Positions 6,076-14,811 of a stretch of 14,811 bases of DNA are shown here, one piece after another; positions within the stretch are counted from its first letter, which is position 1; every line of letters begins with the position of its first letter. The DNA lies in NCBI GenBank assembly GCA_029573975.1, contig JAKQBU010000400.1:1-14811 (forward strand). Direction: 5' to 3'. The DNA comes from Planctomycetota bacterium. GTDB taxonomy: Bacteria > Planctomycetota > Phycisphaerae > Sedimentisphaerales > SM23-30. Under the pieces are notes generated by a model. That model was not told the DNA's origin. It made no database searches and worked only from the letters and a program-made list of their open reading frames with translations. Both the position numbers and the translations under genes were made by a program.

Positions 6076-8133
6076 ATGCGAAAACACCTGAATCGTCGTC
6101 ATGTCATCTGGTTTGTTGTCCTGTTCCTGAGCATCGTTCCGGCGGCGGGCATGGCTCAAGCAAATAATTTCGTCAAAGTCCAGGAAATGCAGCAGCGGGA
6201 CCGCTGGTTGCAGAACCATCTTTTGACCCCCAAGACCGCCAGCCTGCCGTTTTCCTTCCTGTATGATGAGCAGGTTTCCAGAGATTTTCTGCCTGCCTGG
6301 CGGAACAGGGTCCGGCAGGAAAAACTCGATGCCGCCCGTACCCGGCATATTCTCACCTGGAAGGATCGCCGTACCGGTCTGGAAGTCAACTGCATGGCGG
6401 TAGTATATTCCGACTATCCCGTGGTGGAATGGACTGTGTACCTTACCAACACCGGCAAAACAGCTACCCCCATCGTAAAAGACATCCAGGCTCTGGATAT
6501 CCAGATGGAACGCAGCGGCGATGACGAATTCCTCTTGCACGGAATCAAAGGCGATTTTTGCACCGCCGACAGTTTTGAGCCATACCAGATATCCCTTGTT
6601 CCCGATTTGGTAAAAAACTTTGCGCCCCCTCCCTATTCCGGCAAATCGTCGGACGGCCCGGAAGGCTGGCCTTATTTTAATCTGCAAATACCGGGCGGCG
6701 GCTTAATGCTGGCAGTGGGCTGGCCGGGCCAATGGGCCGCTTCCTTTATCCGCGATAACGCCGATGGCCTGCGGATCAAGGCCGGCCAGCAGTTGACCCA
6801 TCTGGTACTTCAGCCCGGCGAGCAGATCCGCACCCCCTTGATTGCCCTGGTCTTCTGGGAAGGAACCGACGTAATCCGGGCCCAAAACCTCTGGCGCCGC
6901 TGGTATATGGCCCATGTCATTCCGAAAGTGAACGGCCAGCCGCAGGGCCCGCTGGCCCAGATTCAGGTCGGTGCCTCAGAGGACAACATTGAGTACGTAA
7001 AAAAGTTTCAGGAGGCAGGCATTCATGTGGATATTTGTTGGCGCGACGCCGGCGGCGCCCATACCTGGTATCCCAACCGCAACGGCCCCTACAAAGGCAA
7101 CGATTCCTGGCTCAATACCGGCACCTGGGAAATCGATCCGGAGCGATACCCCAAAGGTTTCCGGCCCTTTACCGACTGGATCCATGCTCAGGGTATGAAG
7201 TTCGTCCTGTGGTTCGAACCGGAACGGGTGGGCGATCCCAATTCCTGGCTGGCTCAAAATCACCCCGAATGGCTGCTGCACCCCGGTTCCGTCGGCCTCA
7301 TTCTCGATGAGGGCAATCCTGACGCCCTGGCTTGGCTGATCAACCATATCGACGGCATGATCAAATCCCAGGGCATCGACTGGTATCGCGAAGACATGAA
7401 CGGCAACGGCCCTTGTCCCAGTTGGCGAAATAATGACGCACCCGACCGTCAGGGCATCACGGAAAACTTCTATGTCCAGGGCCACCTGGCTTTCTGGGAC
7501 GAACTCAAACGACGCAACCCCCATCTGTGCATCGATTCCTGCGCCTCGGGCGGCCGCCGCAACGATCTGGAGACCATGCGGCGGGCCGTACCCCTGCTGC
7601 GGAGTGATTTCCAGTTCCCCACCATGGAAGGCGTTGTGGAAGCCAACCAGGCCCATACCTACGGCCTTTCCTTCTGGCTGCCGTTCCAGGGCACCGGAAC
7701 CTATCATTATGATCTCTACTCCTTCCGCAGTTTCTACCTACCCGGTTTCGGCATGGGTGGTCTGAATCCGGAAAACACCGCCGCTCAGCAGCAGGCCTAT
7801 GCCGAATGCCGAAAAATAGCTCCCTGTATGTTCGGTGACTACTACCCCTTAACCGCCTACAGCCGCCAGCTCGACCATTGGATTGCCTGGCAATTTAATC
7901 GCCCGGACCAGGGCGATGGCGTCGTGCAGGCCTTCCGCCGCAAAGAGAACCAGCAGGAATCCCAGACATATCGTCTGCAGGGGCTGGATCCGGCGGCGGA
8001 ATATGAACTGACCAACTTCGATGTCGAAGGTTCCTCCAAAACCTCCGGTAAAGAACTCATGGAGACCGGCCTGGCCGTACCCATCAAGAACACCCCCGGC
8101 TCCGCCGTCATCATGTATCGCCGTACGCATTAG
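6076..8133 (+). CDS. Secreted GH36-type alpha-galactosidase
   Basis: A 685-residue glycoside hydrolase of clan GH-D, family GH36 by layout: an N-terminal beta-sandwich (about 30-290), a catalytic barrel (about 300-600) and a C-terminal beta domain. It should release alpha-linked galactose, or perhaps N-acetylgalactosamine, from oligo- or polysaccharides outside the cytoplasm. A Sec signal peptide is clear: MRKHLNRRH, a hydrophobic run at 10-24, and likely cleavage after A-Q-A (27-29). In the barrel, FVLWFEPERVG (about 376-386) is the substrate-pocket strand, IDWYREDMNGN carries the expected nucleophile D440, and SCASGGRRND (488-497) carries the acid/base D497. The nucleophile motif differs from the common KWDMNR, so activity may be altered. 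GGAG is ten bases before the ATG. It converges with the next gene 13 bases away. Confidence 0.88.
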   Translation: MRKHLNRRHVIWFVVLFLSIVPAAGMAQANNFVKVQEMQQRDRWLQNHLLTPKTASLPFSFLYDEQVSRDFLPAWRNRVRQEKLDAARTRHILTWKDRRTGLEVNCMAVVYSDYPVVEWTVYLTNTGKTATPIVKDIQALDIQMERSGDDEFLLHGIKGDFCTADSFEPYQISLVPDLVKNFAPPPYSGKSSDGPEGWPYFNLQIPGGGLMLAVGWPGQWAASFIRDNADGLRIKAGQQLTHLVLQPGEQIRTPLIALVFWEGTDVIRAQNLWRRWYMAHVIPKVNGQPQGPLAQIQVGASEDNIEYVKKFQEAGIHVDICWRDAGGAHTWYPNRNGPYKGNDSWLNTGTWEIDPERYPKGFRPFTDWIHAQGMKFVLWFEPERVGDPNSWLAQNHPEWLLHPGSVGLILDEGNPDALAWLINHIDGMIKSQGIDWYREDMNGNGPCPSWRNNDAPDRQGITENFYVQGHLAFWDELKRRNPHLCIDSCASGGRRNDLETMRRAVPLLRSDFQFPTMEGVVEANQAHTYGLSFWLPFQGTGTYHYDLYSFRSFYLPGFGMGGLNPENTAAQQQAYAECRKIAPCMFGDYYPLTAYSRQLDHWIAWQFNRPDQGDGVVQAFRRKENQQESQTYRLQGLDPAAEYELTNFDVEGSSKTSGKELMETGLAVPIKNTPGSAVIMYRRTH

Positions 8134-8146
8134 AAGAAAAGATGCA

Positions 8147-11100
8147 CTAGTTGTTACCGCTTACCTGCATCGGTATCGCATACAGCGACGTCATCGCCGT
8201 AATAAACAGCGTCTTGCCGTCCTTACCGCCGAAACAGACATTAGCCGGCCTCTCCGGAATCTTAATCGCCACTAGCTTCTTACCCTGCGGATTGTACACA
8301 TCCACCGTGCTGTCCGCCTGATTGGTCAAATATACATTCCCCCGGCTATCCATCGTCATCCCGTCTGAACCGCTGGCGGCGAACAACTTCTTGTCTGCCA
8401 GCGTCCCATCAACGTTAATCCGGTACTCATACGTCTTACTGTCCCCATGATCGGCAATATACAGCCTCGTGCCGTCCGGCGTCCCGATCACCCCATTGGG
8501 CCGCACCAGATCGCCCGCCACCCGGACCACTTGACTCTGGTCCGCCGTCAGATAATACACATGCTCCCCGCCCTGTTCTAGGTTGTTCCTGTCTCCATAA
8601 CAGGGATCGGTAAAATAAATCCCGCCCTTTGGATCGATCCACAGGTCGTTAGGGCTGTTAAATTTTTTCTGATTATACCGCTCCGCCAGCACCATCACTT
8701 TCCCCTGCTGATCGAAGGAAACTACCTGGCGGCTGCCACCCGCACAGGCAATCAGATTGCCGCCGCTATCAAACATCAAACCATTGGACCCCCCAGAATC
8801 CTCCCGAAACGTCGAAAGCTTCTCATCCAGCGACCACATGTGGATGCGGTTGTTCGGGATATCGCTGAAAAACACATTCCCCGCCGCATCCCCCGCCGGC
8901 CCCTCCGTAAAGGCAAAACCGCCCGCCAGCTTGGCCGCTTCCGCCCCCGGCGCCACCACCGGCGACTGATTCCCTTCCGCCCCCGCCAGCCAGTCCTGCA
9001 GGATATACTCGCAGTTGATCACCTTCTCCACAAAATCCAGCGGAAAATAATAGTAATGGTTCGACGCCTCAAACCCGATCCGGCTGTCCCGCCGGCTCAG
9101 ATGAAACATCTGCACCGCAATCTCCCGCTCCTCCTCCGCCGCCTTCTGCATCGCCTCCGCATACTTCACCCGCTCCTCCGGCTTCACTCCCTCCGCCGCC
9201 AGCGCATTGCGGGCTAAGGTGAACCGCGTCTGATTGGCCACACTGCGAAAATACTGCCAGCACACCTGCGCAATGGTGTAATCCTCCAGCAGCCGGGCAC
9301 GATACCCCGCCTCCTCCTGCCGGCCCAGCGCCTTTTCAAAATCCGACAGCCCCGGCTTCCACAGCCGCGCCATCTTCGCAAACTGCTCCGCATACACCTC
9401 CGCTGGAAAATGCCCGCGCCACGCATCCACATGGTCAAACGGAAATCCTACCATCGTCGCCCCACGTCCCGTCGCCGTGGGATACAGCGGATTGGCTGGG
9501 CCATTCTGATACGGCGCTGAATACAGACCCACATACGGATTCTCCCGAAACGCCGCACTGAACCGGCCCCACGCCCGCAGCATATCCTCCACCGCCGCCG
9601 TCCCGTAATTGTCCCGCGCCACTTTCGCCAGCACCTCTTCCACCGTACTATCCTTCCGCTCGCTGAACTCCCTGGCAATCTGCAAATTCGGCGAGGGATA
9701 CCCGCCCAGCGACCAGCTCAACATATACCCATCCACCCCCGCCGCCGTCAGGTTCCGGCAATGCTCCGCCACCAGATGCATCGCCGGGATATACGGCACC
9801 GCCGACAACTCCCAGGTATTGTTGAACGCCACCTTGGCCATCGTCTTCATCCCGTGTTTTTTGGCATACCCCCAGTGCCGGCTGGCCCGCGGCCCCGGCC
9901 CCACCGCACTAATACTGTATTCTCCTATGTTAGTCGGGATACCGCTATGTTCCACCACCAGATCCCATTCGCTCACACTCATCAGATACGCCTGCTGCGG
10001 CAGCCCGTTGATTATCGCTTCCGCCCATTCATCCGCCCACCCCCAATCCCAAAACATCACCTTCGCCTCCGGGTTCCCCGCCCACACCCCCTCGGCAATT
10101 GTGCTGTTAATCTCCGCAATCACTTCCGCGGCTGACCGTTTCGAACAGCGCGGACAACCGGCCCCGCCGCCGTGGCTCCAGCAACTTGTCAGATTCTCCG
10201 ACGCGCTGATCGTGAACACCCCGCCTAGCCCCGGCACATTCTTGAAGATGTACGTCAGCGAATCCTTCACATACTGCCGCACCAGCGGTGTCGAGGTACA
10301 CAGCGCGGAATACCCTCCTTCCGCCGTCCCCTTGACTTCCTGCCGGCCCTCCTTTTCAAAAAACGCATCCGGCATCGCCCGCGGTTCGTTCATATATAAA
10401 TAAATCTTGATCCCATATTTCCCCGCCTGCTCCACCATCCCCCGCAGCGTCGCCAACCGCTTCTCATGATCCTGCCCAAACTCACCAAAAATCAGATCCG
10501 GCGCCAACTGCCGCAGCACCACATGCATCCACACCCCGTTCACCCCCACCCGGCTCAGCCGCTCCAGCATCCCGTCCGGATACGGATTCAGCTCCGGATG
10601 CAGCAGCGGATCCCCAAACGAGGCAAAATACGAATAAATAAACCGGATCGCCTCGTCCTTGCCCGCCTCCACCTTCTCGATCTTCTCCCCCGTCGGCCGC
10701 GACAGCTTCTCCACAAACGCAAACGGCTCCTCCGCCGGCGGCTCCGCCAGCGCCTGCCCGAAATGCTTCTCCACCACTGCCCGGATTTGCCCGCACCGCT
10801 CCTTCGCCTCCTCCGACGGCGGGACATAAAGCAGCGGGGGGGTATTGCTCTGCTCGCCCCCCAGCTTCACCCACAGAAAATCATCTTCCCGCAGCGTAAA
10901 GGCAAATTCCTGCTCCGACCACCCCAGCAGCTTCAGCATCTGCTCCCGCGCAATCAAATGCCAGTTCCGCCGGATCAGCGAGATATACCCCCGCTGCAGA
11001 TACACATCCGAAATCGCCCCCTGCTCCGGCAGCCCCATCGACTGGCCGATCTCCGCCAGTGATTCCGGCGTCGTCCCCAGCACCTGCCCCATCCTCTCCA

Positions 11101-11281
11101 GCGACACCGACTGCCAGTTCCGCCACACAAACACATGCAGCCGGTCCGGAAAATGCAGCGCCAGCCCAAACGGCCCCTCACCCGCCTGGCTGGCCTCCTG
11201 ACCCATCAACGGACACGCCCCCCAACCGCAAACCACCACCAATACGCTAACCGCCGCCGCTATCCCGTTTCGCTTGAACAT
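8147..11281 (-). CDS. Secreted glycosidase-like barrel fused to SMP-30/gluconolactonase domain
   Basis: A 1044-residue exported protein with a signal peptide (MFKRNG, then a hydrophobic run at 7-25). Residues 45-140 hold two similar segments starting RNW at 54 and 105. Residues 210-530 look like a glycosidase TIM barrel: IKIYLYMNEP at 291-300, VFTISASENLTSCWSH at 355-370 with E362 as possible catalytic acid, then a GCPRC cysteine pair at 375-379. I cannot assign a GH family; it recalls GH20-like or DUF4838 barrels. Residues 545-770 are helical. From 786 an SMP-30/SGL six-bladed propeller follows: FTEGP with E793, RPNG with N929 and SDGMTMD with D973 match the metal ligands of that family. Start is secured by AAGGAG eight bases before the ATG. 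The fusion suggests coupled release and lactone hydrolysis of a sugar, by inference. Confidence 0.85.
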   Translation of the reverse strand: MFKRNGIAAAVSVLVVVCGWGACPLMGQEASQAGEGPFGLALHFPDRLHVFVWRNWQSVSLERMGQVLGTTPESLAEIGQSMGLPEQGAISDVYLQRGYISLIRRNWHLIAREQMLKLLGWSEQEFAFTLREDDFLWVKLGGEQSNTPPLLYVPPSEEAKERCGQIRAVVEKHFGQALAEPPAEEPFAFVEKLSRPTGEKIEKVEAGKDEAIRFIYSYFASFGDPLLHPELNPYPDGMLERLSRVGVNGVWMHVVLRQLAPDLIFGEFGQDHEKRLATLRGMVEQAGKYGIKIYLYMNEPRAMPDAFFEKEGRQEVKGTAEGGYSALCTSTPLVRQYVKDSLTYIFKNVPGLGGVFTISASENLTSCWSHGGGAGCPRCSKRSAAEVIAEINSTIAEGVWAGNPEAKVMFWDWGWADEWAEAIINGLPQQAYLMSVSEWDLVVEHSGIPTNIGEYSISAVGPGPRASRHWGYAKKHGMKTMAKVAFNNTWELSAVPYIPAMHLVAEHCRNLTAAGVDGYMLSWSLGGYPSPNLQIAREFSERKDSTVEEVLAKVARDNYGTAAVEDMLRAWGRFSAAFRENPYVGLYSAPYQNGPANPLYPTATGRGATMVGFPFDHVDAWRGHFPAEVYAEQFAKMARLWKPGLSDFEKALGRQEEAGYRARLLEDYTIAQVCWQYFRSVANQTRFTLARNALAAEGVKPEERVKYAEAMQKAAEEEREIAVQMFHLSRRDSRIGFEASNHYYYFPLDFVEKVINCEYILQDWLAGAEGNQSPVVAPGAEAAKLAGGFAFTEGPAGDAAGNVFFSDIPNNRIHMWSLDEKLSTFREDSGGSNGLMFDSGGNLIACAGGSRQVVSFDQQGKVMVLAERYNQKKFNSPNDLWIDPKGGIYFTDPCYGDRNNLEQGGEHVYYLTADQSQVVRVAGDLVRPNGVIGTPDGTRLYIADHGDSKTYEYRINVDGTLADKKLFAASGSDGMTMDSRGNVYLTNQADSTVDVYNPQGKKLVAIKIPERPANVCFGGKDGKTLFITAMTSLYAIPMQVSGNN

Positions 11282-11318
11282 AACTGCATCTCCTTATGTG
11301 CCAGGTACTAGAAAAACC

Positions 11319-11348
11319 ATCCTACCCCCCGCCCCTTCCCCCCGTCAA
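11319..11348 (-). promoter_or_regulatory. Putative promoter with G-run spacer, upstream of the glycosidase/SMP-30 gene
   Basis: On the minus strand TTGACG (11348-11343, 5 of 6) is followed by 18 bases made almost wholly of G runs (five, four and six G) and then TAGGAT (11324-11319, 4 of 6). Transcription would start near 11312, about 30 bases before the ATG, and the leader carries the AAGGAG ribosome site at 11295-11290. The G runs could form a quadruplex in the non-template strand. Confidence 0.45.
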
Positions 11349-11400
11349 GCAAAAACTTAATTTTGAAATTTAGCGAAAAATATACGCAAGGATCGTTCAG

Positions 11401-14400
11401 TCAATTTTCCAAATCATAAAATAAAATAGGTTTTATCATAAATGTGGCTAATAGATCAATTGTTGTCTGCGCCGTTTTACTATCCGAATAACAATTTATA
11501 TTTACAATTTTTCGGCTCTGGTAATTTCTAATCCCGCTTATTATCATATTGTAATCAAACATGCCGGTGTAATGGGGGAGCTTCTCCTTGAGTTCTTCCG
11601 CCAGTGCATAAGCTGCGTCCCTCGAGATTTTCCGGCTCCGTTTCCAGTAGAAGAGTAATTCGTCTTTGAAAGGCACTGCCAATCCAAGAAGGCAGCCATT
11701 CAATATCGGGATTATCCTGTGTCATCTGCCATGCCCGTTCGGCCGTTTGTTTCAGCAGGTTGTCGGCTTTTGCTGGATCTCCCATTTTTTGATAGACTTC
11801 GGCCAAAAAGAAAGGGGCGGAAAAAAGTTGAGGTGTAACCGCATAGGAATCTTCGAGTGTTTCCGGAACCGGAACAACCATCACTCGTTTAAGCCGGGCT
11901 TCGGCGGTTGCCAGATCGCCCGCCATCCTCTCGGCATTTGCCAGATTCATTTCGAGTATATTTACAAATCGGTCTTCGCCTGCGATCTGAATGGCCTGCT
12001 TTAATGCCGCACAAGCCAGATCATATTGATTAGATCGCAAATAGACAGCAGACATGAGATTCAAAAGATGAACATTGGCAGGAGAATCCGGATATTTGTC
12101 CATAAATTGCTGGTATTTTGCGATGGCACTCCCATCGGAATTTTTTATATCGGAACTCCGTGCTTCTTCAAAATCCTTGCAGAATTGCGAATCATTGCCA
12201 GTCATAGACTTCCATGGTTGAGCCATGTCGAAGTTGTGGTCGAGATCGGGTCGGGCACTGATGTGTGTGTTGCTTTGCTTGATCGGATTTTTCTGCAGGT
12301 GCCAGTCGAGGCCTTCGGCGGGCTGCCATTTCTCGTTCGAGTAATAAAAATACAGGTCGCCGGATAGAATTCCGCCATCCTGCAGGGTCACCTTGTAGGG
12401 TACGGCAGGCAGATTGGGTTCCTCGGCTATCTGTTTATCGCTGATAAACACTTCTCCCAGTTCCACGGACTGGATGGGATTGTCCTGGAAGGTCCGGCAA
12501 ACCCACAGGGCAAAGCCCGGCCAATTGGTATGGACCATATAATCGAGGCCGAGTTTTTTCCAGCCGTCCCGCGACCACTTGCCGGTCTGTTCGTCGTAAT
12601 AACTCAGGATTTTTTCATAATCCGCTTTGCGAAGCTTGTCAAAAAGCTCATCTGCCAATCGTACCAGTTCTTCGGAGTTATCGAGTACCTGGTTATATTC
12701 CTGCTTTGCTTTCAATTGCGATTGAAGGAGCCGGTCAAATTTCGCCCGGGCCTGTTCAATGGTATCGTACCGGTTTTCACCGGTGTTCAGCCACTTGCCG
12801 TCTTCCAGAATCAGATGCCGATAATCAATGGGGTTCTTAATGGGTTTACTGGAAAGATTCTGCGGAAATTCCGCGATGACCACGGCCTGATCGTCTTTGA
12901 TTCGAACCTCGAGAATTTTAGCGTTTAAAACCACCTTAGACCATTCCGGATCAATTTCTCTCTTTCTATTTTGCTCCTGGGATAATCTTTCGGCCAGACT
13001 TTTCACGCTGACCCGCTGCCATCCTTCCTGATCGTCCGCCGCCATCACCCGGTTAATGGCCGCATAGGCACTTTCCGGCGTGGAAAAATCATCGGTTTCC
13101 GGGAAATCTAATACGCTGCGATTGACCGGATAGGCGGAATAGAAAGCCTTCTCTCCATTCGAGGTAGCTTTTGCAGTAATTTCAGGTCCATTTTCGCCGG
13201 CAGAATTTTCTGTCTTAAGAAGTCCGGTTTGGGGAAGCGGCTTTTCCTGAATTTCCGGCTTGAGCAGTAAAATGATTGCTTGATTCTTTTGTGGAATCGT
13301 TCCGCCTGTTAAAAGAAAGTGACCTGATGGAACCATAGCGGCAGTTTCCGTGGATATTGCAGAAAATCGATTCCCTTCGGCATCGTCGCATAAGTAATTG
13401 AAATTCAGTTCAAGTTGTAAACTTTTTTCATCCTCCTCAATTGCATTGTTAATTTCGACTCCAGCCAGGGCGTCTTCAATTTCTAACCAGGTTTTTACTT
13501 TACCAACAGGCGCATTTATTGTCTGTGATCGAAGTATTTGCGCTTCTGAATTAAATGTGAAGATATCATACAGTATTTTCAGTTCATTCTGTGTAACTAC
13601 TCTGGTTTCTGATTGGTCAGCTGAAATAAACTCTTTCAACTTTGGTTCATCTAAAGGGATGCTTATGATCTCTATTTTTGTTGAAATTCTTGGATAAGAA
13701 AGTTCTAATAAATCCTCTGCTACACTATCTTGATAAGTCGTATTATTTTGAATGCCGAACTTTTCTCCGAGTATTTCTAATTGTTTTACATCCTCATCGT
13801 TAAGTTTTAAATGTGGCATTCTTGTCCCCCCTCTCATGATGTAACCCAACCGAATCATACCCTTATACCCTTCGTGGATCATTCCTCCGCCAGTTGGCCT
13901 AGGCTTGGCATGAATTCGTAATATTTCTGAGATCATTTCTTTTATATTTGAAATTTTATTGTCCCCTACTATAGAAAAACAATAACCTATCTCTAATTCA
14001 CCAATACCAAGACGTTCACAATCGGGCCCGGGATCAAGAACAACTACTCCTTCATCGATCGGAAGGTCGAATATATTTTTAAGTGCCGGTGTCATGTTGG
14101 CTACTTGCATATTTAATAAAGTATATGTTTCAAGATCTTGTTCGAACTCTACCGGTTGGAGTTTTAAAACGAGATTTTGGTCTTGTTCAGACAGAGTCAA
14201 AGTTTGGTTTATTTTTTGGCTAAAGTTTTTTGTATATGAACGTAATGTAATCGTTCCCTTTTCCAATCCTGCTAACTCGAATCGACCATTTGAATCTGTC
14301 ATGCAGTTTTTAACAATGATTCCTGTGCTAAGCAGAACTTCAACGGTTGCATTAACAAGGGGATTATTATTTGAATCAACCACAACGCCGGTTATTTTCA

Positions 14401-14811
14401 AACCATTAGACATTACTACATCAAGAGATTCTAATTCATTTTGTCCCATATCGTAGATATTCGAGATAGTCACACTCTCATAGTTTGGGTGTGTAAATAT
14501 TATAACACCTGTTTCACTGGAATTCTTCGTAAGTGGAAAATCAAATAATTCAAATCTACCTTCTTCGTTACTTTCAGTTGTTGCTATACCACCACTACTG
14601 TTTTCAGTATCCATTTGACCACGTATTTTGACATGTGGAATTATTTTACCATCAACATCTTTAATAATTCGAGACTGTAGCATAAATACCGGGATTATTA
14701 ATGGAATTTGACCATGTTGGTCGATGCATCTTCCAGAGAAATGACAGAGCAAAATGTTTTTCTGGGAGACAGGATCATGGCCAAACCAGGCGAATATGTA
14801 TCGGACATAAC
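11401..14811 (-). CDS. Very large multidomain protein, frameshifted near 3' end and cut at 5' end by window
   Basis: The frame is open from the window edge (14811) to a stop at 11555. The first possible start inside, a TTG at 14752, has no reason to be real, because sensible coding sequence (FAWFGHDPVSQ) precedes it. Visible parts in order: two carboxypeptidase-regulatory-like Ig domains (about 14737-14465 and 14404-14237; the second has GVVVDSNNNPLVNATVEV then SNGRFEL), a PDZ-like segment (about 14089-13823, GVVVLDPGPDCERLGIGELE), a long variable region, and a C-terminal TPR-like helical region from about 12140. Codon 11623-11621 is followed by a surplus base in a G run; skipping one base continues smoothly as DAAYALAEELKEKLPHY to a stop at 11401, rebuilding at least 1116 codons. 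The function is unknown; such architectures occur in planctomycete surface or signalling proteins. The missing N-terminus could hold a protease or membrane domain. Confidence 0.75.
11619..11621 (-). other. Apparent +1 frameshift in a G run
   Basis: The minus strand reads CTCGAGGGACGC. With three Gs the frame turns into a proline-, glycine- and arginine-rich tail of 21 residues ending at 11555. With two Gs it reads L-E-D-A-A-Y-A-L-A-E-E-L-K, a natural continuation of the TPR-like helices. It is either a sequencing error or a recent mutation that would shorten the protein by about 50 residues and scramble its end. Confidence 0.65.

Noticed and set aside
6976..7707. Minus-strand frame of 243 codons opposite the GH36 gene
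   Set aside because: It lies wholly inside a recognised GH36 catalytic domain and has no recognisable motif of its own.
8134..8146. Bidirectional terminator between the convergent GH36 and barrel/SMP-30 genes
   Set aside because: Only 13 bases separate the stops and no GC-rich stem with a T-run is visible there.
9609..11062. Long plus-strand frames (up to 264 codons) opposite the barrel/SMP-30 gene
   Set aside because: They are antisense to a clear gene with signal peptide and ribosome site, and show low-complexity Pro/Arg/Gln or Ser-rich composition without domains.
1..14811. CRISPR array, insertion sequence or integrase
   Set aside because: No regularly spaced direct repeats, no transposase or integrase motif and no flanking inverted ends with target duplications were seen.

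Overview
The window looks like bacterial chromosome carrying housekeeping genes beside secreted carbohydrate-active proteins. The style points to the PVC group, probably Planctomycetota: large secreted multidomain proteins, a glycosidase-like/SMP-30 fusion, a protein with tandem carboxypeptidase-regulatory-like domains, and fairly GC-rich genes with AT-rich intergenic gaps. This placement is inferred from gene style, not from a phylogenetic marker.

Layout. (1) Positions 1-229, minus: the N-terminus of the GTPase Der (EngA), cut by the window edge, with its own promoter. (2) 350-1910, minus: a two-gene cassette of a DUF5131 (phage Gp37/Gp68, three-Cys motif) protein and its partner TcmP, overlapping by 26 bp and read from a good promoter at 1949-1976. 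It sits between tyrS-linked genes and der, and tcmP is visibly more AT-rich than its neighbours, so it is probably an accessory insertion. (3) 1996-4086, minus: tyrS (GTG start), an unrecognised 193-residue protein and a small basic protein, probably one operon. (4) 4087-4550: a 464-bp AT-rich divergent control region with promoters both ways, a tandem pair of NrdR boxes, two inverted repeats and a DnaA-box-like site. (5) 4551-5681, plus: nrdR and a second ATP-cone protein without a zinc ribbon, 9 bp apart. (6) 5682-6075: a 394-bp gap that can fold into an unusual number of nested helices; a candidate structured RNA or leader. (7) 6076-8133, plus: a secreted GH36 alpha-galactosidase-like enzyme. 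(8) 8147-11281, minus and convergent: a secreted 1044-residue fusion of a glycosidase-like barrel with a C-terminal SMP-30/gluconolactonase propeller. (9) 11401-14811, minus: a very large protein (two carboxypeptidase-regulatory-like domains, PDZ-like segment, TPR-like C-terminus), open at the window edge and carrying an apparent one-base frameshift near 11620.

How the parts work together. The nrdR pair most likely senses ATP/dATP and controls ribonucleotide reductase genes located elsewhere; the tandem boxes sit on the nrdR promoter, so NrdR probably represses its own operon. The GH36 enzyme and the barrel/SMP-30 fusion are both exported and could act on the same plant or algal glycans. The DUF5131-TcmP pair is the most likely undercharacterised system here. 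The potential RNA at 5700-6020 and the stand-alone ATP-cone protein are the other candidates for new biology.
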